Counted from the stretch's first letter, positions 1 to 12,747 are shown. The stretch is DNA of 64,000 nt from Raffaelea ambrosiae (GCA_002778195.1 PCDI01000002.1:3733234-3797233); one strand, 5' to 3'. Notes: a model not told the origin generated them from the letters alone. A program made the numbers and translations.

Positions 1-2592
1 TCCAACAATAGGAACGCTGGTCAGTGCCTCGGATGTCGTCGTTGGTGTGGGTGTCACGACAGGCGTTGATGCCGGCACCGTAGTGTAAGTGTCTGCAGGA
101 ACTGAAGTGCTGTTGGTACTAGCGGTGATAGTGGGGCTAGTGGTAGTGGCTGATGTAGGAGCAGACGACGGAGGCACAGACGTTTCGGAAGACACAGACG
201 AAGCTGAGGACACCGTACCCGATGGCACCACCGAAGTCGGCGCCGTTCCAGACACTGAGGTCGGAGCTGTTGTGGGCGCCGTCGTCGGGGCAGTTGTGGT
301 GGGGACAACAATGATGGTGCCGTTCGACGTTGGTGCCTCCGTAGGAACAGATGAAATCGGCGACGATACGGGAGGCAGCGACGAAGGCGCGGTGCTAGAA
401 ACAGGCAGAGGCGTGGTGATAGGCGTAGTGCTGTTGTCGGTGGTGTGGCTCGTAGGAGCGGTTCCAGGCACCGACGATGGAATTGTTGTAGGGGCAGTTG
501 TCGGGGCAGTTGTCGGGGCAGTCGTAGGGGCAGTCGTAGGTGCCGAAGACAAGATTGGCAGCGAGGAACCGGGGGCAGTTCCATGAGACGAAACAGATGC
601 CGGGACAGTGGTCGGGACAGTGGTAGGCGCGGTGGGCAGCAAAGAGATACTCGCTGGGACCGTCGTCGGGGCCGTGGACAGCGGAACGGAGACAGAGATT
701 GACGCCGAAACGGGAGCAGACGAGGGCGCCGTCGGGTTGGACGAGGCAATCACAGTGGATCCAGTTCCCGTGGTGCTGACGGCAGTGGGCTCCGTAGTGG
801 GCTCCGAGTACGATGTGCTAGGCAGGAGAGTGTCATTGGTCGACGTCTGGCCCAGGATGGACGTGATGGGTGCCAGTGGGTTAGACACCGAAGACGCAGC
901 CGTGGAGCTGGTGCTGGGAAACACAACGATACCAGAAGACGAAGACTCGGTCGTGGCAGTGGTCTTTGGTGCCGTGGTGTCCGTCGTCTTTGCCGTGCCC
1001 GAGATAACGGTACCAGAGCTGGTAGGCGCCGTACCAGAGCTGGTAGGCGCCGTACCAGAACTGGTCTTAGCGGTGGTGGTCTTGTCAGCACTAGTAAGAG
1101 GCGCCGTGCCGCTGCTGGTCGTCTTGGCGGTGCTAGTCTTCTTAGTAGAGGTCGTGAGAGGAGCAGTGCCAGAGGAAGAAGCGATGGTGGTGGTAGTGCC
1201 CGTCGGTGCCGCCGAAGAAGCGACCGAGGGTGCGACCGAAGAGGCGTCGCTAGTCTCTGTTCCAGTCGCAGCCGACTTGGTTGTTGCGCTCGTCGTCTTG
1301 TCAGTCGTCGTCTCGTCAGCAGTGGTAGTGGCGGCAGCCGACGAGATCGGAGCCGACGAGGAAACATCTGAGTCGGTAGAGCTCGTGGCCGTCTTGGTGC
1401 TGCTCGTCTCAGTGGTCGAGGGCGTGGTGGCTGACGAGTCGTCGAAGCTCGTGGTCGTCTCGGTGCTGCTCGTCTTAGTGGTCGAGGGCGTGGTGACAGA
1501 CGAGTCGCCGGAGGTCGTGGTCGCGTCTGACTTAGACTCGGCTGTGTCAGCGGTCGCAGTCTTAGTCTTCGACGTCGTTGGTGTCGAAGACGTTGTGCTG
1601 TCAGTCGCAGTTTTCGTTCCAGTGGTGCTGGCGCTGGTTGTGTCAGTCGTGCCAGTCCCTCCGGAAGTTGTCGTTGGTCCAGACTTGGCTGTGTCGCTGC
1701 CGGCAGAGGTGGTGGTGCCCGTCTCCGAGTCGGGCTTCGTCGTCGAACTCGACGAGGTCGAATCCGTCGAGCCAGCCGTCGAGCCCGGTGTCGTCGAATC
1801 CGTCGAGCCAGCTGTCGAGCCCGGCGTCGTCGAATCCGTCGAGCCAGTTGTCGAGCCCGGCGTCGTCGAATCCGTCGAGCCAGTCGTCGAGCCTGCCGTC
1901 GTCGAACCGGAAGAGCTCGGCGTGGTAGTGGTCTTGGACTTGGTGGTGGCGGTGCCAGTCCCACTAGTGGTAGTCGAAGACAGGGATGAAGTCGATTCAG
2001 GCGTCGACGAGATACCAGATTCAGACACGGTTAGACCCAAGCCGCCGCCAGTCGAGCCGAGAGAGCTACCACCTCCAAAGGTAGAGCTAAGGCCGGACGG
2101 TGTGAAAAGGGAGAAGAGGTCTGAGGAAGACTGCCGCTTAGTGGTGTCGGAGATGGAGCTAGTCGAGTCGGTCGAGCTGCCTGTGGTGCCAGGGGTGGTG
2201 GAACCCGTCGTGCCGTCGGTGCTCGTAGAACCAGGGGCGCTAGTGAGCCCATCCGTTGTACCAGAACTGCTCGAGCTGGTCAAGTCGCTGCTGGAGATCT
2301 CGATGCTGTCTGGGGTGCCGAACGTAGACGACCTCCGCGAGCTCTGGGGCGTGACAGAGCTTGTGTCGGAGTCCGTGATCTCGCCGGCCGAGGTTGACTC
2401 CAGCAGAGATGTCAAGCTTTCAGGCGCAATTGTTGGTGGAGGCGGCGTGTGCGGGCTCGACTGTGTGACGGTTGCGTTGATGTAGGACCGCCGGACGTGC
2501 CGTGGGAAATATATCCTTGGCCGTTCCTGCTGTGCACTGACAATGCTGGCAGTCGCCGCCAAAGCGGCGACCAGGAATGACGAGGTGTGCAT
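1..2592 (-). CDS. Secreted Ser/Thr/Pro-rich mucin-like cell-wall protein, 3' end cut by window edge
   Basis: The frame is open without a stop from the ATG at 2592 down to base 1, giving 864 visible residues. The first 20 residues look like a signal peptide (Met-His-Thr-Ser-Ser, a hydrophobic Leu-Val-Ala-Ala-Leu-Ala-Ala core, then an Ala-X-Ala-like end before Gln-Gln). The rest is almost wholly Ser, Thr, Pro, Gly and Asp. It includes a 12-residue tandem unit (STTPGSTAGSTD) read from about 1760-1903, a TAPTSSG unit near 1010-1065 and four PTTA units near 480-540. Such composition implies heavy O-mannosylation and a cell-wall or extracellular role, as in fungal mucins and agglutinin-like wall proteins. 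No catalytic domain is visible, and a GPI signal or repeat domain could lie beyond the edge. The start is the only ATG that gives a signal peptide. Introns are not needed in the visible part. The family is not identified. Confidence 0.8.
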   Translation of the reverse strand, partial: MHTSSFLVAALAATASIVSAQQERPRIYFPRHVRRSYINATVTQSSPHTPPPPTIAPESLTSLLESTSAGEITDSDTSSVTPQSSRRSSTFGTPDSIEISSSDLTSSSSSGTTDGLTSAPGSTSTDGTTGSTTPGTTGSSTDSTSSISDTTKRQSSSDLFSLFTPSGLSSTFGGGSSLGSTGGGLGLTVSESGISSTPESTSSLSSTTTSGTGTATTKSKTTTTPSSSGSTTAGSTTGSTDSTTPGSTTGSTDSTTPGSTAGSTDSTTPGSTAGSTDSTSSSSTTKPDSETGTTTSAGSDTAKSGPTTTSGGTGTTDTTSASTTGTKTATDSTTSSTPTTSKTKTATADTAESKSDATTTSGDSSVTTPSTTKTSSTETTTSFDDSSATTPSTTETSSTKTATSSTDSDVSSSAPISSAAATTTADETTTDKTTSATTKSAATGTETSDASSVAPSVASSAAPTGTTTTIASSSGTAPLTTSTKKTSTAKTTSSGTAPLTSADKTTTAKTSSGTAPTSSGTAPTSSGTVISGTAKTTDTTAPKTTATTESSSSGIVVFPSTSSTAASSVSNPLAPITSILGQTSTNDTLLPSTSYSEPTTEPTAVSTTGTGSTVIASSNPTAPSSAPVSASISVSVPLSTAPTTVPASISLLPTAPTTVPTTVPASVSSHGTAPGSSLPILSSAPTTAPTTAPTTAPTTAPTTIPSSVPGTAPTSHTTDNSTTPITTPLPVSSTAPSSLPPVSSPISSVPTEAPTSNGTIIVVPTTTAPTTAPTTAPTSVSGTAPTSVVPSGTVSSASSVSSETSVPPSSAPTSATTTSPTITASTNSTSVPADTYTTVPASTPVVTPTPTTTSEALTSVPIVG
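1760..1903 (-). repeat. 36-nt tandem repeat, four copies, inside the mucin-like gene
   Basis: The plus-strand word GAATCCGTCGAGCCA recurs at 1760, 1796, 1832 and 1868, exactly 36 nt apart. Read on the minus strand each unit encodes STTPGSTAGSTD or a one-residue variant (Thr/Ala). The period is a multiple of three, so gain or loss of units keeps the frame. Confidence 0.9.
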
Positions 2593-2641
2593 GTTGAGTG
2601 TGATTCAAAAACTGAGTTGTGGAAATGAGTGTTCCCTCTGA

Positions 2642-2649
2642 TTATAAAT
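2642..2649 (-). promoter_or_regulatory. Possible TATA-like element of the mucin-like gene
   Basis: On the minus strand the sequence TTTATAAT lies about 50 nt upstream of the ATG at 2592. The composition fits a core promoter element, but the distance is short and no transcription start is visible, so this is a weak call. Confidence 0.25.
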
Positions 2650-5600
2650 GGGATCCTTTAGGCGTCTTCTTCGTTTAGGGGTTACTATCGTCTAGATCGG
2701 CGTCATTCGAGCGTATGCGATGTGTGCTCAAACAGGGTAGCGGATTAAATGACGGGGAAAACGAGCGAAAAGAACCAAAGGTTATGTATCTGCGGAGTGC
2801 ACGCCGAGGCGAGACAGTCAGCCAACAACGCCTTATCGAGGGCTGCGAGCGTCGTCGCCGGCGAGCATGTATTGCGTCGTCCGGCCGGTGGCATAGAGGC
2901 AGGGCGACGAGAAAAGGGGTATGATCTTGGAAGAAAGATCGCAAGTCACTTACAATTGTCAGGGAATGTGTGAATAAACGAGTGTACTTGACAAAAATGA
3001 TTGTCTTTTGTCAACGAGCGTGATCTGGATGACGCCAATGTTAGCAAACCAGATGATCCCAAAGTAGCTGAACGCATAAACTGATTCTCTAAATGTTCGG
3101 CTGAACAGAGAAAAAGAGGCCACGGAGGCGACCTATTCGGGCGACCTTTTTGCAGGCCAGGAATATCAGAGTATGATAATGACCCGCCTTTCCCTGCCGT
3201 TCCCAAATATTCTTTCTTGCGATCTCCCCCAATGGTCGCCCAATTCCTGTTCCTTTGTTCTGTCTCACCACTGGGTTCTTTGGGTGGTTTATGCAGACAA
3301 ACGAAGTGGCAACGGAAAAAGGGGGGGGGCGTGTGCCGGCCAGGAATGCTCGCCGGTATCAGCATGCGGGACTTACATATTTCAGCTTCAATATAATCGA
3401 TAGGCATGCAACGGCGCGAGGCGCGATGGGATGCTGTTCTCGAAAAAATAGAAAATCGAAGATGATGCAAATGGCCGGAATAAAGGAGTGACGTGACGAG
3501 CACCAACAGACAACGAAGGCGGTCGTTTGCGAGCCAAAAAGCCAAAAGAGCAGAAATCACAAAAATATGACCCAAGAAACGAATATAGAGAGCGACCCGG
3601 CGACGACAAATGAGCAGTCGATCAACTGGCTAAATGGGATCGCCGTATATGGGGGGATGAGACAGTATCCGGGTCCGCGAGGGCGAGTGGCTCTTCGGAT
3701 ATGCTGCTTTTTGAGGGTGTGCTGGATGTTGCGTGTAGCTTAAAGAGAGACTGGCATTTGGTGCTTCGGCGACAGACCTCCGGAGGTCATAAAATCATCC
3801 CAGGGGCGAGAATGGAAAAGAACGAGCGGAAAAGAAACAACAAGAAAACGAAGTTGAGGCGGAAAGGCAAGAAAGACACAGCTGGCTCCGAGTCGGTCGT
3901 AACGGTCGTTGGCAAGGGACGACGTCGTCGAAGAGGGGAGGTTGTCGATGTCAAGTTGGCGATGGGACGAGAAGGGAGAAAAGGCGAAGGAGAGGGAGGG
4001 AAAGAAAGGAGGAGGAGGGAAGCAGCAGGATGAAGAGGCCGGGAGAGACAGCAGAGAGAGCGAGGGCGTGACGGGGGGGTGGAGGGCAAATCAGCGGGCC
4101 AAGGACAGGGGAGAGGAAGGGAGGTGGTGTGGCTAGCGGACAGAGAAGGGCAGGCGCACGCAGCAGCTAAAAAAAAATTGGATGGGGTAGAGGACCTGCG
4201 CGTTCTTTTTTTGCTCTTCGCCAGGGGAAAAGGGTCACCGATGGGGAATAGCACCAACGACGGGGCGCGCAGGAAAGAGTGGATGGAGTGGGTGGAGGCA
4301 GGGGATTGGGTAGGTGCGATCTGGTGGCTGCTACCATAGCAGGATACATGCTCTTGGTAGCGTGGGCGCGCAGCCGCAGATGTACTCCCAGAATATTGGT
4401 CGTCCAGCTGCAGTTTTCTGGCTACTGCAGCGCTCTGCAAGGGAATGGAGCAGGGGACACAAAGGGAAACAGCAGCGACCACGAGAGGCACAGGAAACGG
4501 CAGGCGGCGGGGGGGGAACGGTGCAGCGTAGGACCAAGAAAGGGGCAGGACCAGAAAGGAGCAGTCAGGAGCAGGAGCGACCAGGAGCACCCAGGAGCGG
4601 TGCAGGGAAGCCGAAAACAGCGCCACCTTGGGAAAGAGCACAGGGCGTCATTGCCCTTGCTGCATCCCCATCCACCTGCCACAGCAAGACACAGAAGAAC
4701 GGCAAAGCCCAGTGCTATTGCTCGCTGTATGGACTCGCTCGGGACGAACGTTTGTCGCGCGCTATTGATGGACGTTCCTTCCTCGCGCGGCGTGTCCCAA
4801 GGGCGGAGTTGGTAAGATCTGTCTCTACCGTGTATACAAAGTAGTTAGTTAGACAGCTGGTAGGCGTCCTCTTTCGCTCCGTCGCCCGTTGGCTCTTTCC
4901 CCCTTTGCCTCCTCCAACATTCTCAACAGCCGACTCGCGCCCCTGTTAGTTCTTAGTGGCATTCTAGGGAGCGGGAAACGCCTGTAGTGGGAGGTCTAGC
5001 GTGTTTTGGGCGCCTGCAGAGAGGCTAAAAAGGAGCAGGCGTCCATGCCAGTGGCTCCTGGTCATCTGTGCACCGGCGTTGTGAGCCTGACTACATAGTA
5101 AACTTTTGTGTGTGTGCGTGCGCGCGCGCTTTCGGCCTTTCGCTGCTTGCGGCGCACACCACCCTCCAGAAGGACAGAAACTGGATCTTCGGCGAGGGGC
5201 AGAGGGTTGCAATGGCTAGGACCTGGTCGGCACCGAAAAGCGACCCTGCACTTGCAGCCCATCTTACGAGTACTCTGGGCATGGCGGCGCCGTGAGCTAA
5301 ACTATCGTACTCGTGCACCATACACGGCGCAGGCTCCACCAGAACAACAGCGTGCGGCTTGCAGTGTTAACGATGTGTCAGCAGCTCGCTCGCCGGGTCG
5401 TGCTTGTATACAGATACGTTGGCTTTGCTGTTGCGGTACGTCGTAATCTGCGTATAATTCAGCCTCTTTGCGAAGTCCCTCCAAGGAAGGAGCGAAGTAC
5501 ATATGGACACACAGTACAGCATACACCGTACTCTCTGTTAAAAGTGGGACTACAACATTGCAGGGGCAGACGGCTTACTATTTCTGCCTGGGTCCTCAGC

Positions 5601-6338
5601 ATTCAACCAATAGTAAGCAGGATAGCGGGTATCTACCAGGGATACCCTGGACTGTTGGCCGTCTGTGATTGGCTTCAGGGCGTGCAATGCCCACGGACTG
5701 TTATTACGATGCCAATTTGTGCAAATTTCAGCACCGGGATGCCCCCTGCCAGTGCAGCCCAGAATAGGCAACGGGCGGTTTCGAATCTCGTAGCGACTCT
5801 TTTATTTTTCCTCTACGGGCGAATATCGCAATACGAGTCATACTACGGGGACGCTGCGAGAGTCTGTGCAAAGTAACTCTGCCAGCACCCCCGAGAGAAG
5901 ACATGGTGGTTCTCGCGCAGATCGCCATATTGCCCGCGGTCTTGGGTAGGATTCTCGTTGTTTCGAGATTTTCGCTCCAAGTGTTTCCTCTCAGTAAGAC
6001 CATAGACAGTGAGCCTGGGACCCTGTTCAGAGCAGCATACTGTGTAGCTTTGTGGATGCAGTGTTCTTTTGCTTGGGACCGGTGCTTTTCGGTGGTTTTT
6101 TTTTGTCTTGTTGTTTTCGCACGACTTGGGCAGGAAGAGAGAAACACACCACCACTACAACGCAGGGTTCTTACGCCGGACTTGGGCCGTAGCACAACGC
6201 GAATGGACGGAATGATCATGGATGGCATGGGCTTTTCTGGCGGACCAAGGACTGAAGGCCTGGTGCTGGCATGCTGTGTCAAGGAAGGAATACGCCACAC
6301 GCGATAGTGCAATCCTTCGTAATGGTGCGTGTGCCACA

Positions 6339-6355
6339 TACTCGTACACCGTACT
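6339..6355. repeat. 17-nt word TACTCGTACACCGTACT, copy 1
   Basis: This 17-mer occurs exactly here and again at 34679-34695, 28 kb away, both in non-coding DNA. The core GTACACCGTAC recurs at 33534-33544, and close variants lie near 5522-5532 and, on the complement, inside an FKBP12 intron near 16163-16173. Confidence 0.85.
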
Positions 6356-6433
6356 CGTACAGGGTAGCCGCCCAGTTGTGGTGCCGGGTGGGGCACAGCC
6401 ACTGGGAGGCAGTCGAGTCCTACTACTGTGCAT

Positions 6434-6465
6434 CATACATAGTAGTAACTAACTACTAAAGTATG
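6434..6465. repeat. Imperfect inverted repeat, 13-14 nt arms, 5-nt loop
   Basis: CATACATAGTAGT (6434-6446) faces ACTACTAAAGTATG (6452-6465) across the loop AACTA; the arms pair except for one extra or mismatched base. A shared 14-mer, GTAGTAACTAACTA, spans 6442-6455 and recurs at 18302-18315, and TAACTAACTACT recurs on the complement at 4840-4851. This suggests a dispersed short element rather than a unique hairpin. Confidence 0.7.
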
Positions 6466-7596
6466 TACGAGTAATAGTATGTAGTGGAATACACCGCAGA
6501 AAGAGGGAAGGACAGACAAACAAACCATGCTGGAAAGGCTCGACGTATCGTACTCGTAGGGGCTGAGGCCCACCCGCACAGCGCTATCCACGCTCGAAAT
6601 TGCACTTCAGACGGCCGTAGGGTGTATACGAACCACCAGCACACATCTGACGTTAGACGGCCGGGTCTGCAGTCCGTGTTGTGCCTCGTGCATATCGTAT
6701 CGATCGCGACCGACCAAGGCCGGCCGAAAAGACAATAGTGGGAAATAAAAATAAGAACAGAATGGCCCCGCCGAGAGAACGTGCCCCATGGACCTCGACC
6801 GTCGCTGGGTGGACTGCACAGTATGGTGTATCAATTATGACAGGCCTGAGAAGCAGTTCCAACAGCCCAGTGCAGACAGGCTGGCGCGTGCAGCTGTGCG
6901 CTGCTGTGCCCCTGGCCAAGATACACCAACAGCGCACTGCTTGGCCGCAATTTCCTACGCGTGCTCATCCCAAATAGCTCGAGCCGGTTGCTGTTGGTGT
7001 CCATTGTCCGTTGTTGGTGGTTGGTCTCGGCGGGCGGCAAACTGGACGAATCCAGCAACAATCGTCGATAGACGGAACGCACGAGTCCTCGAAGGGGGTA
7101 CTCGAAAGAGCACAGTGCTCTCGTTGCGGACAAGACTGACAGAGGGGGGAGACAGCGATCGGCTGAAGGTGGAAACTAGAGGTGGGAAAAGGGGTGGGAA
7201 AGGCGGAAAAAAGAAAGCTTGGCGCTAAAAGAACATGGCATGCACGAATTCACCAAAATAGGCAGTCACACGTCCGCCAAATTGCCAACAGCCGCACATT
7301 CTCGTCCGTTCTTTTCGTCTTTTCGCTTTGCGTGTTGGGGGTCCCCAGCGTTCGCATGCTCGTCGCCTATCTTTCGGGAGGCGCCCACGAGAAACCCCAT
7401 TCGCCGGGTTGTGTCGTTGGGCACCGAGCACGGCATCCGAAATGTGCAAAAAAGACACAGAAGAGATCCTACGCGCCCGGAGACAAGAAAAACAAAGCAA
7501 TGCCATTACCAGAACGGCACTAGCGCGTGTTGTTGGGCGACTACGAGTAAGATACTACCCGTTTGTACGGAGTGCGAATACTACATAGTACCAAGA

Positions 7597-7611
7597 TACG
7601 AGTACTTCGTA
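7597..7611. repeat. 15-nt word TACGAGTACTTCGTA, copy 1
   Basis: An exact second copy sits at 57792-57806. Here it follows TACATAGTA (7582-7590) by six bases, so two of the short TAC...GTA words stand side by side. Confidence 0.85.
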
Positions 7612-10600
7612 CCCAATGCGAGACTATCTGATCGGATCGGCCTATCGTACAGCATTGTGAGAGTCCAGCCCAAATAGAGCCAAGCTATCATCCGTAGAGT
7701 GTACATAGTATTTCCTTTTCCAAGAGAAAAAGAAAGGAAAAACGGTGAGTATGAAACACCGACCGCTCCGGGGCATGCTGGACTAGTCGTGCCCGTACTT
7801 TGCACTCAATGGTGAACTACTATGTAAAGGGAGATGGGTAAATATTGTGCTCACGTGATCGGTGACCTGCAACCCACGGCAAGGGATGGTTTGTGAGACA
7901 CAAACGGCACCCAAGCAGGAAGGTGCCAGTGACGAGGCGTCGAAGGGACAGGGCGACTAAGAAACAAAAAAGAAGCCCACCGCACGAACAAACGAGGGCT
8001 GAGAAACGCCGGCAGCACAAGGCCAGTAAGAAAAAAATCGGAACTGAAAATGACAAAGGCCCAGCCATGCCAGTGCTTTGGGAATGGCAGCCCGGCTTGT
8101 TTCGCATTCCATTCCTGCGGACAGGGGGGGGGGCGTTGTTCGTGATGGCCTCCTTTTTCCCACTTTGCGCCCTTTCTTCCCAAAACGATGGTTCTGGGGT
8201 TTCAAACGGCTACTGTGTAGATCGCTGTTTTTTGGACGTTTTCTTGCCCCTTCGGTGGGTGCCGAGTTGGCATGGACTACCTCGTTGTTTGTTTCGAGCT
8301 CAGCTGCGTTGATAGGTGACGTTGTTGACCTTTCAGTCTTGATCCTCCTCGTCACCAGTTGGCGTCGGAACAGCCTGCAATGTTCCACCGCTCTGCAATC
8401 CTTTGTCTGTTAAGAGCATCTCTGTATGCCTCGACCAGGAACCTGCCCAGGATCCGTACCCTGCCTCCTACCTGGTCCTGTCAAAGGGAAGGATGAAAAA
8501 GTGTGCAGTTGTGCCCTCGACCTGCATTAGAACAGACACTGGTTCTGTTCTTCCTGCCTTCCCATGCCATGCCGCTACCCCCCATTTCCTGCATCTGTCG
8601 ACCGCCCCCTCGATTTTATAAACCTTTGCACAATGGCATTCCAATCATTGGCGTACACATGTGCGCAGAAGACCAAAAAAAAGCCGACAAACGTACTATG
8701 GCAGCAGTGTGGTGGTGGTGATGAGACGGTTGAAAGTCCTCGACTCCCAGGCTGTAGCATAACTACTGGCAGTATCTTGTCGTGTAGTACGTCAGAACCA
8801 GCCACTCCGCATGCCAGAGAGGCATCGTCATGCACAAAGACCTGTGTAGCAGTCGGCAAGGTCCAGGACTGTCCCAACGCCTCCTTGCCGAGGCTTACGA
8901 GAATGGATTTCCCCCATTCCTGGGCCGTCGCCAGCCACGTTTCTTCTACATTCCAACAGAGTCCAGGCACGGGATGTTGGAATTCACCTGTGTTCCTCTG
9001 AAATACAACCAGCCACCGTTCCCGCGTTATCTCCTTCCTTTTTATCCTTGCTTCTTTCTCTGCATCTGACGTGGAAGTGCGTCTCCGACGGCATTCACCG
9101 CACGCGCTGCTTGTCAGCACTAGAATCCATCCAAGAGAGAAATGAAAGGGACTCTACCCTTCCACGCCTGGGAATGTGAATGAGGGGGGGCAGTGCCGCT
9201 CTTAATGGAACTCGACATAGGTCCCCTTACATTAGAATCCCCAGTCGAACCCCTTGTTGAACATGACCCGGGAAAAAAAAAACTTGTGCCTGATGGGTTG
9301 CCTCTCCGGAACCTTTCCAGCCACACACAGTACAAGACGATCTCGCTTGCCAGCCTTCGGGTAAGGACGGTGAGAACATGCTCGGCAAACATCGTTCCAA
9401 AGAGGGAATGTTTATCGAGTCTCAGCCTTCCTTATCAAAAACCTTCACGCGTTCGTACGAGGACAGCTGGGTGGCAAGAAACAAGAGGAAAAGAAAAATG
9501 ATAAAAGAAGCGGGAAGAAACTGCGACGATGAGGACCCATGCGCGGGTTGTCCAAAAACTGTATTATGTAGGAACTTCCAATATAGCGATATTGCCCAGC
9601 ACCCATCTTACCCTTTCCAGACACTGGGATAATTAGATGAACACTCTGTGCCGGTCATGAAAGGGGTCCTATGCTGTCACACAATGCCATTCGTATGTGA
9701 AATGTTGAGCAATACTCGCGGGTTTAGTCAGTCATTCCTAAAACAAAAGACTACACTGCGCGCATCTTAGGATAAAGAGGAACGCGTGCGATACAACGCC
9801 TTTGTCTTTAGATTCCAGTCTCTTGCCATTGTCCGGTTGCATTTCAATCTCATAAGAATATGGGCCGTCCCTCTGAACAGGGGAGTTTACGTTTGCCACT
9901 TCTTTCTCGCTTGCCAGTTCGAGTGATGGGTTCCATCGATGCAGTCGTCTTCAGAAGTCATGAGAACGTCGATGAAAGCCGCGGAGACACCAAGCCCAAG
10001 AACTCACTTATTCAAGCAAAAGGAGGAAGGCGGGCCAAAAAATATGGAAGCCACTCATACAAAGAAGAAACTAACAGAGGTCGACCATATGGTACATGTT
10101 GTTTTCGGTTTGGGGAATATCGCGAATTGTAACAAAAAAGTCACTAGCAGGTGTGGAAGAAGGACATGACGGGCAGCATGTTGTGATCAAAAATTAAATA
10201 AAGTTCGAGTTGCTGTCTCCCCTACGGGATCTTGGTTGTCCTCGTGAAGCTCACTTTCTCGTTCTGCTCGATTTAATATTCATCCTGGGTGTAAAGCAGA
10301 TCCAGATGTGGCCAGTGGAGGTTCAAGAACACTCGTAATGACAATAACAAGACAATAAATGTAAGGAGTTTATAATACACTGTTACCCGTATGTTGCCTT
10401 ACTTCCCAGTCTCACAGTACGTATCGCCACCTTGTATGTGGCACGCATGATATGCGAGGCTCGCGTGTGTATCCAAAACATCAATACTCGGCATCGATCT
10501 TACCATGTCCACGTCGTACCCTTCATCGCGATTCTGTTTGATGATTCACGATCGACCGGCTTGACACGATCTTCATGGGACAACCGCCCCCCATCCCGTG

Positions 10601-12747
10601 CCCGAAGTGTTTCTCGTTTCGAAAAATTTACAGACGACCAGTTCAAATATTTGTCGGTGTATTGACTCTCGGTATTTTCTCGTGTTTTCCTGAGACCATT
10701 CGTAGATTGTTCTCAGACGTCTAGCTGTCTTGTCTACAAAAAGAAAATCAAACTATGCCGAAGTTGGCTTACACCGACCCGTGTTTGGTTTGCACACATT
10801 CGCTTTGTTCTCTTTCTTTCTTTCTTCCAATTTTCTTCAACCTCGATTCTTCACCTAGTCATTGGCATCTACCATGGTCTCGTTTGTTCTCTCGTTTATT
10901 TTCTTCTTCCTGACCCTGAAATGTACAAGGCCCAGGCCACATTCATCTTTTGACTTGATTCCTTTTTCTGCGCCTTGCAATTTATCTCTAGCTGTAGGCG
11001 ACACATTTGTGCCACCAACGGGCGTTTCGTGTGTTTCACGATCTGTGTGTTCCCCCCGCCAAGCAGAGGCGGTTAAACGAAGGGTGCGAAGAACGAGAGG
11101 CCGTTCCTCAGCTCGTGAAACCATGCTCTGTTGGTGATGAGCACAACCAGACTGCAGAAGACGCGTGATAAGAACGAATGATACAAGACATCTTGAACAA
11201 GCACCTGATGGAGGGGGGGCAAACCAAAGAAGAGAGATAGGCACAGCTCAGTCCTCGGGATGCCAACTTCCTTTTTTCCCTCTTTCTTTCCCCTTCTCCC
11301 TGCTTCATCCGGCCACTTGATGCGTGTCGTTATCTTGTTGAGGTGGTACAGGAATGGTATTTTCTGTTTAATTCGTCTCTGCCTTTTTCGTCTCGGAACA
11401 GAGTCGGGATAACAGAGCAAAAGGAATGGAACCGCCCGATTATGAAAGCCAATACAAGGGAGAAAACATATTGCCAGAGAAGATCTGCCAGCTAAGTAAG
11501 CGAAAAGGAACACATGCACAAGGCACAGACTTACTATCTGTCTCACAGGCACACACATACACAAGACCGAGAAGATCGATCAGATCGGGACCCGAGCCAG
11601 ACATCAGATGAGACTTTCCAAGCTGAACAGTCTTGCCGCAACCGAGTCCCCCCTCTCTGTTCCGTTCTGTCCTGCCTGACTCGTCGCATGGCAGTCGGAT
11701 GCAGATGTCTCTACATTTCTGTATCCCCAGCAACACAAAAAGCCTGTTTTGACCTTTTCGGGATAGGCGAGGGAAGGCGGATGACCTGTGCGGTCCCGGA
11801 CAGTTGGGGCGTCACTTGATCGCCATCTCTCTTCCCGCATTGTGTTCTGCCACCCGGAGCCAACAATTGCAGACCTGCGGTTCAGATTGGATCTGCATTG
11901 TAGTCCGGGACTGAATACTCGTAAGTACACACGCACGCACACACACAAAGGGAGCAAGGGAGAGAGTTTGTAGGCTCCAGGAGAAAGAATACCGCAATGC
12001 CGTTCATGCTCCGTCGCTTCGGTTCCAGGGCCAATAAAAACAAACCCGCCCCGGCAAGAAGAAAAATCCAGGCGCCGTCTCGTGTCTTGACATTTTCTTG
12101 TTCACGGAGATGGCTAGTCTGTAAAGAGGAAGGACTCAAATGGAAAAGAGAAAGAAGAAAGAAAAAAAAGGAAGGAAAAAAAAGGTTCTTTCGTTTCAAG
12201 CGGAGAATTTGATTTGACGTGGTCTGGCCAGACAACGGCTATCCAGTCCGTCTGGATGATCGGTTCAACCCAACAAGGAAGCCTTTTTTCTGCATCTGCT
12301 TTTCTTTTTCTCTCGCTCGGGATGACCGACGCCAACGACGAAACTACCATTTGGGTGTAGAAGTGGGAAGCACTTGCAGGCCAAGCCGCATACGAGGGAT
12401 TTTTGCTTTCCTCAACTGATGGTCTTTCTGTCATTGTTGTTCTTTCTTTCTGGAGGGGTTGCGTCTTTGTCCGTTGTCTGCTTTAGTCCCATGCACAGGG
12501 AAATGCATATTTGCACGTAACTAGTAGGCAAAGGGGATGATGAATGAAGGTTGTCTCATCGTGTCGTCGAGGAGGGGGGTGGAGGGCAGGACACATCGCC
12601 ATGTCTCACAGATCCACACCTTTCTTTGATTTTCTTCTTGTGATTGAGTGTGGGCGAGTACTTAGTTCACAGTGAGACGCAAGCGCACCTGTCCGGACTG
12701 CAGCAACTCGCCTGGCCCCCCCATCCCCCAAACACAGAGAGACACAC

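Noticed and set aside
608..2485. Plus-strand open frame of 625 residues rich in Val and Glu
   Set aside because: It is the antisense of the Ser/Thr codons (TCG/ACG) of the minus-strand mucin-like gene; the minus frame has a signal peptide and sensible composition.
3787..4641. Minus-strand open frame of 284 residues
   Set aside because: Low-complexity Ser/Leu/Pro composition caused by a purine-rich plus strand; no start context, domain or conserved look.
5764..5795. B-box-like GGTTTCGAATCTC suggesting a tRNA
   Set aside because: There is no matching A box at the right distance and no acceptor or anticodon stem can be folded from the surrounding sequence.
8575..9120. Minus-strand open frame of 181 residues that looks somewhat protein-like
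   Set aside because: No recognisable motif, overlapping frames of similar length on the other strand, and no clear splice or promoter signals; chance is more likely.
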